A stretch of 45,605 nucleotides of DNA from JAWLHU01 sp041690255 (GCA_041690255.1 JAWLHU010000026.1:1-45605), one strand, 5' to 3'. Counted from the stretch's first letter, positions 1 through 7,817 are shown. Made by a program: numbers and translations. Notes: generated by a model from the sequence alone, not told the origin.

Positions 1-86
1 GGAAGACTACCAGGTAGATAGGCTGGGAGTGGAAGTGCGGTAATGCATGGAGCGGACCAGTACTAATCGGCCGAGGGCTTGATTTC
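1..86 (+). rRNA. 23S ribosomal RNA, 3' end (partial)
   Basis: The first ~86 bases match the conserved 3' end of bacterial 23S rRNA, including the strongly conserved GACCAGTACTAATCGGCCGA segment near positions 55-74. The gene enters from outside the window. It is followed by 5S rRNA and four tRNA genes, the usual end of a Firmicutes rrn operon. The exact 3' end cannot be fixed from sequence alone. Confidence 0.93.
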
Positions 87-154
87 CACACGAGACACGG
101 AGAGACACCGCTTCACACACCACTGTACAGTTTTGAGGGTTCCAACCTCATGCT

Positions 155-263
155 TTTGAGCGGCTATGCCGAAGGGGATCACCCGTTCCCATTCCGAACA
201 CGGACGTTAAGCCCTTCAGGGCCGATGGTACTCCGCAAGGGGGAGAGTAGGTCGCCGCTCAGA
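155..263 (+). rRNA. 5S ribosomal RNA
   Basis: The segment contains the conserved 5S core CCGAACACGG (196-205) and GTTAAGC (206-212). Its ends pair as GAGCGGC (158-164) with GCCGCTC (254-260), forming helix I. The length is about 109 nt, typical for 5S. It lies about 70 bases after the 23S tail and about 35 bases before tRNA-Val, so it belongs to the same rrn transcript. The ends are accurate to a few bases. Confidence 0.93.
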
Positions 264-298
264 TTATTTCCTGCGCTGATTGACGTCAGCGCTATCCC

Positions 299-373
299 GG
301 GCGGTTAGCTCAGCGGGAGAGCACTTGCTTCACACGCAAGGGGTCACTGGTTCGATCCCAGTACCGCCCACCA
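299..373 (+). tRNA. tRNA-Val (anticodon CAC)
   Basis: A full cloverleaf is visible. Acceptor GGGCGGT (299-305) pairs with ACCGCCC (363-369), CCA is encoded, and the T-arm has GGTTCGATCC. The anticodon stem CTTGC/GCAAG encloses the loop TTCACAC, giving anticodon CAC, which reads the valine codon GTG. It is the first tRNA after 5S rRNA. Confidence 0.95.
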
Positions 374-378
374 ATAGC

Positions 379-455
379 GGAGGCGTGGTGTAGAGGCCTA
401 ACATGCGGCCCTGTCACGGCCGAGACCGCGGGTTCGAATCCCGTCGCCTCCGCCA
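379..455 (+). tRNA. tRNA-Asp (anticodon GTC)
   Basis: Acceptor GGAGGCG (379-385) pairs with CGCCTCC (445-451), followed by G and encoded CCA. The anticodon stem CGGCC/GGCCG encloses CTGTCAC, giving anticodon GTC for aspartate. The gene lies 5 bases after tRNA-Val in the same rrn-linked cluster. Confidence 0.95.
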
Positions 456-469
456 ATTTTCCCTTTGAC

Positions 470-545
470 GGCCCCATCGTCTAGAGGCCTAGGACACCGC
501 CCTTTCAAGGCGGTAACACGGGTTCGAATCCCGTTGGGGTCACCA
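470..545 (+). tRNA. tRNA-Glu (anticodon TTC)
   Basis: Acceptor GGCCCCA (470-476) pairs with TGGGGTC (535-541), followed by ACCA. The anticodon stem CCGCC/GGCGG encloses CTTTCAA, giving anticodon TTC for glutamate. Third tRNA of the cluster. Confidence 0.95.
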
Positions 546-550
546 TCCCT

Positions 551-626
551 GTGCCTATAGCTCAGTGGATAGAGCGCTTGCCTCCGGAGCAAGAGGCCCC
601 AGGTTCGAATCCTGGTAGGCACGCCA
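551..626 (+). tRNA. tRNA-Arg (anticodon CCG)
   Basis: Acceptor GTGCCTA (551-557) pairs with TAGGCAC (616-622), followed by G and encoded CCA. The anticodon stem CTTGC/GCAAG encloses CTCCGGA, giving anticodon CCG, which reads the arginine codon CGG. Last tRNA before the terminator. Confidence 0.95.
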
Positions 627-630
627 CAGC

Positions 631-662
631 GACCCGGTGATCAACGTGATCACCGGGTTTTG
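631..662 (+). terminator. Rho-independent terminator of the rRNA/tRNA operon
   Basis: A near-perfect hairpin (CCCGGTGATCA / TGATCACCGGG with a 3-4 base loop) is followed by TTTTG. It ends the rrn-tRNA transcript 5 bases after tRNA-Arg. Confidence 0.85.
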
Positions 663-800
663 TCATGCCGCAAGCCATTCCATCATAGTCCTGTAGCGGA
701 CGCATCTGCCAATTTTGTAAAGCAGGCTTTCATCCTCCGATGGTCGAATACCGGAGGAGAGACCGCTCGGTTGAGCGGAGCTCTGGTTAGGAGGAAGACT

Positions 801-1805
801 ATGCGTAAGCTACACGGTCTTGCCCGGAGCGGTAGGATCGCTGGCATTACAGCGTTGGCGCTTCTGCTGGGTGTCACGATCACGTTCCTATTGCCAGAAC
901 GACATACGATTACCGTGAACGGTCTTGGTCAACCGATTACATTCGCGACCACCAAACCAGAACTTGGTGCCGCTCTCGTTGATTACGGTCTCTCGATCGG
1001 TACTCACGATTCTGTTGAGCCACCGGTCTCTACACGGCTAGCGGGTCAACGGGATTGGCAGGTATCGATTCGCCCCGCTATTCCTGTTCACCTCACCGTT
1101 GCCGGAGAGGAGCGGACAGTCGAGACATCTGCCCTGACCGTTCAGGATATGCTGACCGAGTTGCAGATCGAGCTTGGCGACAAGGATTTGCTTTCGGTTC
1201 CGCTCGATTCCGTCGTATCTGCAGGAATGAGGGTACTGCTGACCCGCCGGTCCGAACAGACGATCACCTCTCGGGAGGAGGTACCCTACCAGACACTGAA
1301 ACGTGAGGACGCCACTCTGCGAATCGGCGAAACCAGCGTGGTGCAGGAGGGTGCGCCCGGTGTTCTCGAGGTCATCCGCAAGGTCTACCTGGAGAACGGA
1401 GAAGAAGTGAAGAGTGAGCTACTAGAGGAGAAGATTATCACCCCACCCATCGACCAGGTGGTCGCATACGGTACGCTAGGGGTAGTCTCACGTGGTGGTG
1501 AGGAGTACCGGTACACAGCCGAACTGGAACTGACCGCTACCGGCTACACGGCCGGCAAGGAGAGTAACCCGGACGGAAATGGGTATACCTATACAGGAAT
1601 GAAAGCGGTGCGGGGCGTGGTTGCGGTGGACCCACGCGTGATTCCTCTGTATACCCGCCTCTACATCGAAGGCTATGGTCCGGCGATCGCGGCCGACATT
1701 GGCGGGGCCATACAGGGAAACAGGATCGATCTCTGTTTTGACTCTGTTTCTGAGGCCTTGGAGTGGGGGATTCGCCCTGTCAAGGTCTATGTATTGAGCG
1801 ACTAA
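801..1805 (+). CDS. yabE: YabE-type exported cell-wall protein (DUF348, G5, 3D domains)
   Basis: This is a 334-residue exported or membrane-anchored protein of the YabE/resuscitation-promoting-factor-like group, probably a peptidoglycan-remodelling enzyme. An N-terminal hydrophobic segment (about residues 12-30) follows basic residues. Two DUF348 units follow (about 35-80 and 90-140), then a G5 domain (about 145-225; note ITPPIDQVVAYGT). The C-terminal 3D domain contains TGYTAG and the ADIGG...IDLCFDS aspartates typical of the MltA-like catalytic fold. The ATG at 801 was chosen because it follows AGGAGGAAG by 4 bases; longer readings start inside the upstream spacer. It precedes rsmA as in Bacillus, but the rnmV gene usual between them is absent. 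A small hairpin (763-778) lies in the leader. Confidence 0.87.
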   Translation: MRKLHGLARSGRIAGITALALLLGVTITFLLPERHTITVNGLGQPITFATTKPELGAALVDYGLSIGTHDSVEPPVSTRLAGQRDWQVSIRPAIPVHLTVAGEERTVETSALTVQDMLTELQIELGDKDLLSVPLDSVVSAGMRVLLTRRSEQTITSREEVPYQTLKREDATLRIGETSVVQEGAPGVLEVIRKVYLENGEEVKSELLEEKIITPPIDQVVAYGTLGVVSRGGEEYRYTAELELTATGYTAGKESNPDGNGYTYTGMKAVRGVVAVDPRVIPLYTRLYIEGYGPAIAADIGGAIQGNRIDLCFDSVSEALEWGIRPVKVYVLSD

Positions 1806-1809
1806 GCCA

Positions 1810-1843
1810 GGGCCAGAGGCTGGCAGATGCCGGCCTCTGGCCC
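1810..1843 (+). terminator. Intergenic hairpin between yabE and rsmA
   Basis: A perfect 11-bp stem (GGGCCAGAGGC at 1810-1820 with GCCTCTGGCCC at 1833-1843) starts 5 bases after the yabE stop. No T-run follows, so it may protect or process the mRNA, or terminate only partly, rather than act as a full terminator. Confidence 0.45.
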
Positions 1844-1882
1844 CATGTATTGGTCCGCCAACCCAGTGAAGGAGCGATTGAC

Positions 1883-2746
1883 GTGGATCTATCGAACCCG
1901 AGTACGCTAAAACAGATTATGGCGGCGCATGGGATCCGTCCTCAACACCGTCTCGGTCAGAACTTCCTGACTGACTCCCGGGTCCTTGATGCCATTGTGA
2001 AGGGGGCTGAGATTGGGCCCGACGACGTGGTACTTGAGATTGGGCCTGGCCTCGGGACCCTGACCCAGCGCTTGGCACAGGCCTCAGCGCTTGTGGTCTG
2101 CATAGAACTGGACCGCAATCTGGTTGAGATCCTAAAGGAGACGGTTCAAGCTCAACATCGCAACGTAGAGGTGGTTCATGGGGACGCGGCACACGTCGAT
2201 TTACATAAACTGTTGGCAGAGCGGCTGCCCATGGGACGTCGGGCTAAGGTGGCAGCCAATCTGCCGTACTACGTCACCACCCCGTTGGTCATGCGCCTTC
2301 TTGAGGAAGACCTGCCGCTGGACCAGATTGTTGTCATGGTCCAGAAGGAGGTTGCGGACCGCATGATTTCCCCCCCGGGCTCTAAGGAGTACGGGGCGCT
2401 GAGCGTCGCGGTCCAATATCACACAGAGCCGCGCATTGTCACTCGGGTAAGCCGCGGAGCCTTTTTGCCCCCCCCAGACGTCGAATCCGCGGTTGTCGGA
2501 ATGCGTGTCCGAACCATACCCCCTGTACAGGCTCCCCAGGAGGGTTTCTTTCGAGTCGTGAAGGCCGCCTTTGGGCAGAGGCGGAAGACGCTCAACAATG
2601 CACTCACCGGCGGTTTAGGGGTAGAGAAACAGGTGATTCAAGATGCTTTGACTCGAGCGGGAATTGAGCCATCACGGCGCGGGGAGACTCTATCTTTGGA
2701 GGAGTTTGCCTCTTTGGCGCGAATATTGTTTCCAGAAGAGTTATAA
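1883..2746 (+). CDS. rsmA: 16S rRNA (adenine1518-N6/adenine1519-N6)-dimethyltransferase RsmA/KsgA
   Basis: This enzyme dimethylates two adjacent adenines in the 3'-terminal hairpin of 16S rRNA, using S-adenosylmethionine, late in 30S assembly. The protein is 287 residues, the normal KsgA length. Seen motifs are the N-terminal RLGQNFL box (near 25), the SAM-binding VLEIGPGLGTLT (about 50-61) and the catalytic NLPYY (about 123-127). The C-terminal helical domain contains FGQRRKTLNNAL. The GTG at 1883 was chosen because GAAGGAG lies about 8 bases upstream and the product then begins as KsgA proteins do. The position after yabE matches Bacillus. Confidence 0.95.
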   Translation: MDLSNPSTLKQIMAAHGIRPQHRLGQNFLTDSRVLDAIVKGAEIGPDDVVLEIGPGLGTLTQRLAQASALVVCIELDRNLVEILKETVQAQHRNVEVVHGDAAHVDLHKLLAERLPMGRRAKVAANLPYYVTTPLVMRLLEEDLPLDQIVVMVQKEVADRMISPPGSKEYGALSVAVQYHTEPRIVTRVSRGAFLPPPDVESAVVGMRVRTIPPVQAPQEGFFRVVKAAFGQRRKTLNNALTGGLGVEKQVIQDALTRAGIEPSRRGETLSLEEFASLARILFPEEL

Positions 2747-2781
2747 TCCGCAGATTGGTGATAAGCAACAAGGTTTTACAG

Positions 2782-2790
2782 TGGTATACT
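2782..2790 (+). promoter_or_regulatory. Candidate extended -10 element before the YkuK-like gene
   Basis: TGGTATACT matches the extended -10 pattern TGnTATAAT with one difference in the hexamer. No good -35 is visible at 16-18 bases upstream, which is tolerable for an extended -10 promoter. It lies about 40 bases before the gene starting at 2830 and in the gap after rsmA. Confidence 0.45.
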
Positions 2791-2829
2791 TGTCACTAGG
2801 CATGCAAAGTCTGTGAGGAGGGATCAACC

Positions 2830-3309
2830 TTGCAGGATGGAGTGTTTCACAGCCCCACCAAAGGGCCGCTGAGCTACGACCGATTGGTGACGGACCTGTT
2901 GGACTATATCGGTGAGGAACCGCATGCCTCTTACAAGTTGATCGTTGGCACGGACTCCCATACCAGGACGGACCTCTGCTTTGTCACAGCGATCATCGTC
3001 CATCGTTTGGGCAAGGGAGCTCGATACTACTACCGGCGAAAGCACCAGCCCAAGATGCGCAGTCTCCGACAGAAGATCTTTTATGAGGCTGCCGTCTCAT
3101 TGGGCATGGCTGAGCGTCTGGCCAGTAGTCTCGCCGCGTGTGGTGCCGGCGGGTTCAACGTGGAGATTCATCTGGACATTGGGGAGCATGGAGAGACTCG
3201 GGACCTGATTCGTGATGTTGTGGGCATGGTCGTCGGTAGCGGGTTTCATGCGGAGATCAAGCCCAATTCCTATGGAGCATCCAAGGTCGCTGACAGGTAT
3301 ACCAAGTGA
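2830..3309 (+). CDS. YkuK-family RNase H-like protein (DUF458)
   Basis: A 159-residue protein of the DUF458/YkuK family, predicted to have a ribonuclease H-like fold; its substrate is unknown. The segments LIVGTDSHT (about 38-46) and EIHLDIG...GETRDLI (about 117-130) carry acidic residues positioned as in that fold. KPNSYGASKVAD near the C-terminus is typical of the family. The start is a TTG preceded by GAGGAGGG about 8 bases upstream. In Bacillus this slot between rsmA and veg is held by yabG, so this is a local substitution. The family call is by sequence resemblance and no enzymatic role is shown. Confidence 0.75.
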   Translation: MQDGVFHSPTKGPLSYDRLVTDLLDYIGEEPHASYKLIVGTDSHTRTDLCFVTAIIVHRLGKGARYYYRRKHQPKMRSLRQKIFYEAAVSLGMAERLASSLAACGAGGFNVEIHLDIGEHGETRDLIRDVVGMVVGSGFHAEIKPNSYGASKVADRYTK

Positions 3310-3346
3310 TTTACAACAAGGGCCAACTTGTCTTCATCAGAAGTAC

Positions 3347-3376
3347 TTGACAAGATTCGGGTCTCCCCGTTAAAAT
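3347..3376 (+). promoter_or_regulatory. Sigma-A promoter P1 for veg
   Basis: TTGACA (3347-3352) and TAAAAT (3371-3376) are separated by 18 bases. It is the upstream member of a tandem pair; the second -35 begins exactly 40 bases downstream. In Bacillus the veg promoter is known as one of the strongest sigma-A promoters. Confidence 0.65.
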
Positions 3377-3386
3377 ATTGGTTTCC

Positions 3387-3415
3387 TTGACTCTGCACCC
3401 GCCCCCTGGTATAAT
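3387..3415 (+). promoter_or_regulatory. Strong sigma-A promoter P2 for veg
   Basis: TTGACT (3387-3392), a 17-base spacer, and a consensus TATAAT (3410-3415) preceded by TGG, so the -10 is also extended. Transcription should start at about 3422, exactly where the leader hairpin begins. Confidence 0.85.
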
Positions 3416-3421
3416 AGCTTT

Positions 3422-3453
3422 GTGAAGCTTTTCGCCAGCGGCGAAAGCTTCAC
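3422..3453 (+). promoter_or_regulatory. 5'-terminal stem-loop of the veg mRNA
   Basis: GTGAAGCTTTTCGCC and GGCGAAAGCTTCAC pair along 14 bp with one bulged T and a 3-base loop. It begins at the predicted start of transcription, so the mRNA would start with a stable hairpin. Such 5'-terminal hairpins are known to slow mRNA decay. Because this region is leader, the upstream in-frame GTG at 3422 is not taken as the veg start. Confidence 0.6.
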
Positions 3454-3487
3454 CATGGGTTCCAGCGGGGAAGGGTGTGGTGATCCT

Positions 3488-3766
3488 TTGGCATCCAAGA
3501 GCGTTCTTGTGGATATTAAGCGGGACCTCGAGGCGTATGTGGGGGAGAAGATCCGCCTCAAGGCTAACAAGGGCCGCAAGAAGGTTGTGGAGCGGGAAGG
3601 CGTCCTGGAGGGGACGTACCCCAACATCTTCATTGTGCGGCTGGAGGAGGCCGACAGCGAGCGCCGGGTCAGTTACAGCTACGCCGACCTGTTGACCGAA
3701 GCGGTAGAGTTGGTCATCTGCTCGTCCGGCGGGTTGGAGACGAAGATTGAGGCTCACTCTCGCTAA
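3488..3766 (+). CDS. veg: Veg protein
   Basis: A small cytoplasmic protein of 92 residues. Bacillus Veg is abundant and has been linked to control of biofilm genes; its molecular action is not settled. The match is clear: LVDIKRDLEAYVGEKIRLKA at the start, then GRKK, TYPNIFIVRL and RVSYSYADLLTE. The TTG at 3488 was chosen because GTGGTGATCC (3477-3486) matches the extended ribosome-binding sequence complementary to the 16S 3' end. The product then begins MASKS, as in Bacillus (MAKTL). The gene is driven by two tandem promoters and ends in its own terminator, so it is a strong single-gene unit between the YkuK-like gene and ispE. Confidence 0.92.
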   Translation: MASKSVLVDIKRDLEAYVGEKIRLKANKGRKKVVEREGVLEGTYPNIFIVRLEEADSERRVSYSYADLLTEAVELVICSSGGLETKIEAHSR

Positions 3767-3779
3767 CATAAAAGCATGA

Positions 3780-3809
3780 TGGAGCCAGGGACAAGCCCTG
3801 GCTCTTTCA
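3780..3809 (+). terminator. Rho-independent terminator of veg
   Basis: GAGCCAGGG and CCCTGGCTC pair across a short loop and are followed by TTTC, starting 15 bases after the veg stop. Confidence 0.75.
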
Positions 3810-3846
3810 AATGTATACATATCACACTTGCCTAGGAGCGATCATC

Positions 3847-4701
3847 TTGGAGAGTCTCGAGCTGCGGAGCTACGCCAAGGTTAACCTCACCCTTGATGTT
3901 CTCGAAAAACGACCATCTGACGGCTATCATTACATCCGTTCGATCATGGTACCGATTAGCCTGGCGGATACGGTAACATTGGAGTTGGCCGATCAGATCT
4001 CCCTGGAATCTGATGTCGAGATTCCCGGGGCGCCTGAGGCCAACCTAGCCTGGCGAGCGGCCGATCTGCTGCGTCGTGTGACGGGCTATAGCAGTGGAGT
4101 GCGTATTTCGTTGAACAAGACGATCCCGATTGCCGGTGGCTTGGCAGGGGGCTCCACGAATGGCGCGGCCGTACTCGTTGGATTGAACCGGCTCTGGGGC
4201 CTTGGGCTCTCACCAGAACGACTCGTGGACATGGCCATCCGACTGGGGTCAGATGTACCGTTTTTCGTCCCCGGTAAACCAGCACGAGTCGAGGGGATTG
4301 GGGAGGTCCTGACGCCCATCCAGATGCATCAGCCGATCACACTCGTGGTCGCTACCCCGGCGGTGGCGAAGTCAACGGGCAACGTCTACAAGCAGTTTGA
4401 CGAGCTGACGGCGGTTCAGCGGCCCGATTCTTCGGCCATGGAGGCTGCTCTGGCCTCTGGCAACCTGCAGGCCGTCTCAGAGGCTCTGGGTAACGTTTTT
4501 GAGCAAGTTATGCTCCCCCGGCACCCGGAGATTGGTCGCCTGAAGGCGGCTATGGTCGAGGCGGGCGCCATGGGGGCCCTCATGTCTGGCGCAGGGCCGA
4601 CGGTCTTTGGCATTGCACCGGATCACGAGACCGGTCGCCACGTGCTACAGCGCGTCCGTTCCATTGCCCAGTCGGCATTCCTGGCCCAGACGATCATGTA
4701 G
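3847..4701 (+). CDS. ispE: 4-diphosphocytidyl-2-C-methyl-D-erythritol kinase IspE
   Basis: IspE phosphorylates CDP-methylerythritol with ATP in the MEP pathway of isoprenoid synthesis. The protein is 284 residues, normal for the family, and is a GHMP kinase. It shows RSYAKVNLTLDV at the N-terminus (Lys in the substrate site), the ATP-binding PIAGGLAGGSTNGAA loop (about 92-106), DVPFF (about 138-142) and a C-terminal MSGAGPTVFG loop. The TTG at 3847 was chosen because TAGGAG lies about 9 bases upstream and the upstream in-frame ATG overlaps the veg terminator region. The same neighbour order veg-ispE occurs in Bacillus. The methyltransferase gene follows after 16 bases and probably shares the transcript. 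Confidence 0.95.
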   Translation: MESLELRSYAKVNLTLDVLEKRPSDGYHYIRSIMVPISLADTVTLELADQISLESDVEIPGAPEANLAWRAADLLRRVTGYSSGVRISLNKTIPIAGGLAGGSTNGAAVLVGLNRLWGLGLSPERLVDMAIRLGSDVPFFVPGKPARVEGIGEVLTPIQMHQPITLVVATPAVAKSTGNVYKQFDELTAVQRPDSSAMEAALASGNLQAVSEALGNVFEQVMLPRHPEIGRLKAAMVEAGAMGALMSGAGPTVFGIAPDHETGRHVLQRVRSIAQSAFLAQTIM

Positions 4702-4717
4702 TGGAGGTGAGCGGGGC

Positions 4718-6352
4718 GTGGATCTGAACGAGGTGATGCTGCGGCTAGCACCCAGGGTTACAGCGCCTGATTCGCTCACGACGGGTGTCCGTCAGCTCCT
4801 TGTAGATGGGCTTACGAACGGACGGCTACCGGTCGGGCTGGAGGATCCGGACCTGCTGCACTGGTTTCAGGAGCACCGGGCACGGGCCGATATTCTCTAC
4901 CAGGAGATGCTCAAGCGGGAGGTGGTTCTGGGCCCGTCTGGCCCCACGATTCGGCAACACCGCGCGAACCACCGCCAGTCGGGGGCGTACTACACGGCGG
5001 ATTTGGTGACCAGGTACATGGCACGCCGGGCAGGTGAGTTCTTGCCGGAGGCCCGCTCCGTGATCGATCCGGCATGCGGCGCGGGGGCGTTCCTGTGCGC
5101 GGCGAAGCGGTACTTCGGTGACCGACTCGAGGCACTGACCGGATGGGACCTGGACCCGCTCGCTCTTACACTTTGCCGAGCCGAGCTACCGGGGATCACT
5201 CTCACGGAAAAGGACGCCCTCCTCAGTACCGATGCTGACACCTACGATCTCTGTCTTGGGAACCCACCCTATATCAGCTCTGGCTTGCGCGGGGCGGCTC
5301 CACACCGGCCAGAGCGTCTTGGCGCCCTGCGGGACCGCTATCCCCAAGTCGCCGAGTACAAGCTGAACACCTATCCCCTATTCGTAGAGCGGGGATTGGA
5401 ACTGATTCGAACCGGGGGCGTGCTGGGGTACATTCTGCCCGATTCCTTCTTGACGGGCCGATACTTTGCTCATCTGCGACGCCTCCTCCTCAGCCATACT
5501 CTGCTCGAACTGACGCTCATCCAGCAGGATTTCTGGGAGCATGGTCGGGTAGGGCAGAGTGTGATTCTCTTCGTGAGAAAGGGTCCGCCTTCGCTCGCCC
5601 ATCGGGTCCGGGTCCGCGTCTGTCCTGATCCAACTGGACTCGACACCACCAGCGGCGCAGATCTTCCCGTCACCGATGTGATCTGGGGTCCTCTCCAGCG
5701 GTTTCGGCTGGTCCTCGATCGGGAGACCCAGCAATTCCTACAGCAGATGGCGACTGGCAGCACCCTCGGCGACTGGTTGGTCACCTATAGCGGACTGATC
5801 GCTCGGCAGGGGCAGGCATCAATCGTTCTCCCGCCAGATGGCCCCTCCTGCACGGGACCGGTAGGTCGACTGCTTCGCTCGGGGCGAGAGGTCGACCGCT
5901 ATCGGGTTGAGTGGGCTGGCGCTCGGGTCTGCCTCGATCCGGCACTAATCAAGAGTGGTGGGAACCGTAGGTTTTATGAACAGCCGAAGCTGCTGCTTCG
6001 GCAGACAGCGGACTCCCTCCGAGCAGCTTACGATGACTCTGGGCTATACTGCCTCAACAACATTCACTTGCTGACGCCGGCTCTCCCCGATACGAACATC
6101 CGTGCCCTGCTGGGGCTGATCAACTCAGGTCCCCTAGCCCGGTACTACCAGGCGCTCACCATGGAGACCGGGCGCCTTTACGCCCAGGTTGACCTGGACC
6201 TGCTGGAAAGTCTCCCCATTCCGCCTCTTGCCGCCGAGACGTCTGCCGTCCTGGAGGAGTTGGTTCGCACACGCGAAAGCGCCGCCCCTGAGGAGACGGC
6301 GCAGTTGGAGGGGCGGATTGACTCCCTCGTGGAAAGGCTCTATGGTCTCTAG
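4718..6352 (+). CDS. Solitary N6-adenine DNA methyltransferase (Eco57I/TaqI type)
   Basis: A 544-residue DNA methyltransferase that should transfer a methyl group from S-adenosylmethionine to adenine N6 in a specific DNA site. SAM motif I is DPACGAGAFL (about 114-123), and motif IV is NPPY (about 182-185), the signature of amino-methyltransferases. YKLNTYPLFVERGLELIRTG and GYILPDSFL are typical of the Eco57I/TaqI group. The second half resembles a TaqI-like specificity domain. No nuclease motif or restriction gene is visible nearby, so it looks like an orphan methylase. The GTG at 4718 follows GGAGGTGA. It sits 16 bases after ispE and its TAG overlaps the stop of the convergent carboxypeptidase gene. 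CamA of Clostridioides difficile is a known solitary methylase affecting sporulation; relation to it is only a possibility. Confidence 0.85.
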   Translation: MDLNEVMLRLAPRVTAPDSLTTGVRQLLVDGLTNGRLPVGLEDPDLLHWFQEHRARADILYQEMLKREVVLGPSGPTIRQHRANHRQSGAYYTADLVTRYMARRAGEFLPEARSVIDPACGAGAFLCAAKRYFGDRLEALTGWDLDPLALTLCRAELPGITLTEKDALLSTDADTYDLCLGNPPYISSGLRGAAPHRPERLGALRDRYPQVAEYKLNTYPLFVERGLELIRTGGVLGYILPDSFLTGRYFAHLRRLLLSHTLLELTLIQQDFWEHGRVGQSVILFVRKGPPSLAHRVRVRVCPDPTGLDTTSGADLPVTDVIWGPLQRFRLVLDRETQQFLQQMATGSTLGDWLVTYSGLIARQGQASIVLPPDGPSCTGPVGRLLRSGREVDRYRVEWAGARVCLDPALIKSGGNRRFYEQPKLLLRQTADSLRAAYDDSGLYCLNNIHLLTPALPDTNIRALLGLINSGPLARYYQALTMETGRLYAQVDLDLLESLPIPPLAAETSAVLEELVRTRESAAPEETAQLEGRIDSLVERLYGL

Positions 6353-7641
6353 CGCGGCATGCGGGTCCGGTAGCTGGAAATAATACTGCGCGTACCGGAA
6401 GCTCGTTGTGAATGGCCGCCCGACATACGTCTGCGTCGTAGAGTCCGCCGTACGGTCCTGACTACGGTGCGGAAGATCCAAAGACCAACCAGGAGGGAAA
6501 GAAGCCACTTCAGACCGGTAAGCACCCAGCTTCCTAGATCTCGGCCCCACTGAGGCCTGGCCTCTACAGCTTGGCTCGCCAAGGCAGGGACGGTCCCCAA
6601 CAGCCGGTCACCATCGCGAATCTCCAAGACGCCGAGGTTCTGCCCCTGAGTGACCGGGGCTTTCACTTGGTCCTGCAACTTGGGGATGACTGTGACACTT
6701 TGGGGGCCATCCTTCGGTCGAGAGACCGCAAACCCTGTGCCGGCCATTACCGGGACCTTTGGCTGCTTGCCCTCCTCCACCTGGATCTCGCCCAGCGGAC
6801 TGCCCGCCCCAACGGCTTCGGCCTTCACGAAGTTGGCGAAGCCGTAGTCGAGGAGTCCCTCCATGGCCGTGTACAGTTGGACCTTGTCCTCAAAGCCCAG
6901 CGTTACCCCGATCAGGTAGAGCCCATCTCGTTCTGCTGCGGTGACCAGGGTGTACCGGGCCTCTTCGGTGAAACCGTTCTTACCACCTACGACACCGTCG
7001 TAGTAGTGAATCATGTTGTTTGTATGGTAGTACGTACCGTTATTCTTACCTGGCCAGACCCACTCCTTGGTCCCCGAGATCTCGCGAATGACCGGGTTGG
7101 CCAGGGCAGCTCGGGCGATGAGCGCCATGTCCAGTGCCGAGATGTAGTGGTCGTTCTCATGAAGACCGTGAGGGTTCACAAAATGGCTGTTCGTACTCCC
7201 GAGTCGCTGGGCAGTCTCGTTCATCCAGGTGATGAACTGATCGCGATTGCCACCAGCCAAGCCCTCGGCAATTGCGTCGGCGCAGTCGTTGCCGGACCTG
7301 AGAAGCATCCCGTAGAGTAGGTACTCCAGCGGCTGTTCTTCCCCTTCGTTTACATAACAGGACGCGGAATCCGGTCCTTTTGCCACGGCTTCTTTGCTTA
7401 TCCGGATCTTTTGATCTAGCTTTCCGTGCTCGACTGCGACAAGCGCCGTCAGGAGTTTTGTCGTAGAGGCCGGGAAGTTCCTGTTGCTTCCGTTTTGCTG
7501 GTATAATACTTGACCAGTGACTCCGTCCATGAGCAGCACTGCCCTGCCGTTTCCCTCGGGAGGGCTGGTCGCAGAGGCGGGCAGCGCAGCGATCAAGATC
7601 AGTACGCAGGACATGGCGGAAATGGCCAGTCTCCTTGCCAA
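6349..7641 (-). CDS. D-alanyl-D-alanine carboxypeptidase (DacF/DacB type, S11 family)
   Basis: A penicillin-binding protein that removes the terminal D-Ala from peptidoglycan stem peptides outside the membrane. It has 430 residues. A signal peptide ends near PASA (about residue 24). The catalytic SxxK is STTK (59-62), SxN is SGN (116-118), and the KTG box reads KNG (221-223), a conservative variant. A C-terminal hydrophobic segment (about 372-392) followed by many arginines should anchor it to the membrane. The start is TTG with a G-rich stretch about 9 bases upstream. It is divergent from the nucleotidyltransferase gene and convergent with the methylase, sharing the tetranucleotide CTAG with its stop. 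Bacillus has sporulation forms (DacB, DacF) of this family; which one this matches cannot be told. Confidence 0.9.
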   Translation of the reverse strand: MARRLAISAMSCVLILIAALPASATSPPEGNGRAVLLMDGVTGQVLYQQNGSNRNFPASTTKLLTALVAVEHGKLDQKIRISKEAVAKGPDSASCYVNEGEEQPLEYLLYGMLLRSGNDCADAIAEGLAGGNRDQFITWMNETAQRLGSTNSHFVNPHGLHENDHYISALDMALIARAALANPVIREISGTKEWVWPGKNNGTYYHTNNMIHYYDGVVGGKNGFTEEARYTLVTAAERDGLYLIGVTLGFEDKVQLYTAMEGLLDYGFANFVKAEAVGAGSPLGEIQVEEGKQPKVPVMAGTGFAVSRPKDGPQSVTVIPKLQDQVKAPVTQGQNLGVLEIRDGDRLLGTVPALASQAVEARPQWGRDLGSWVLTGLKWLLSLLVGLWIFRTVVRTVRRTLRRRRMSGGHSQRASGTRSIISSYRTRMPR

Positions 7642-7817
7642 CCGTTAGATCCCCCCATCGTATACAGGAATTGCTTGCATTACGATTCGCCGCCGATCGA
7701 GAAGTCCCTTCTGATCGGTTGGATTTGGCAGGAGTTCGGAGCCCGCGCCGAGAAGCACTTTGCTTGTTTCTTTTCGGGAATCAGGACCGATGACGGTTCG
7801 AAGGGGAGAGTACAGGC

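Noticed and set aside
6571..7320. A 249-codon plus-strand frame inside the carboxypeptidase gene
   Set aside because: The minus strand carries all active-site motifs of the S11 family; the plus frame is a shadow.
7499..7507. TGGTATAAT on the plus strand within the carboxypeptidase gene
   Set aside because: It has no -35 at the right distance and reads antisense to conserved codons (VLYQ), so it is probably chance.
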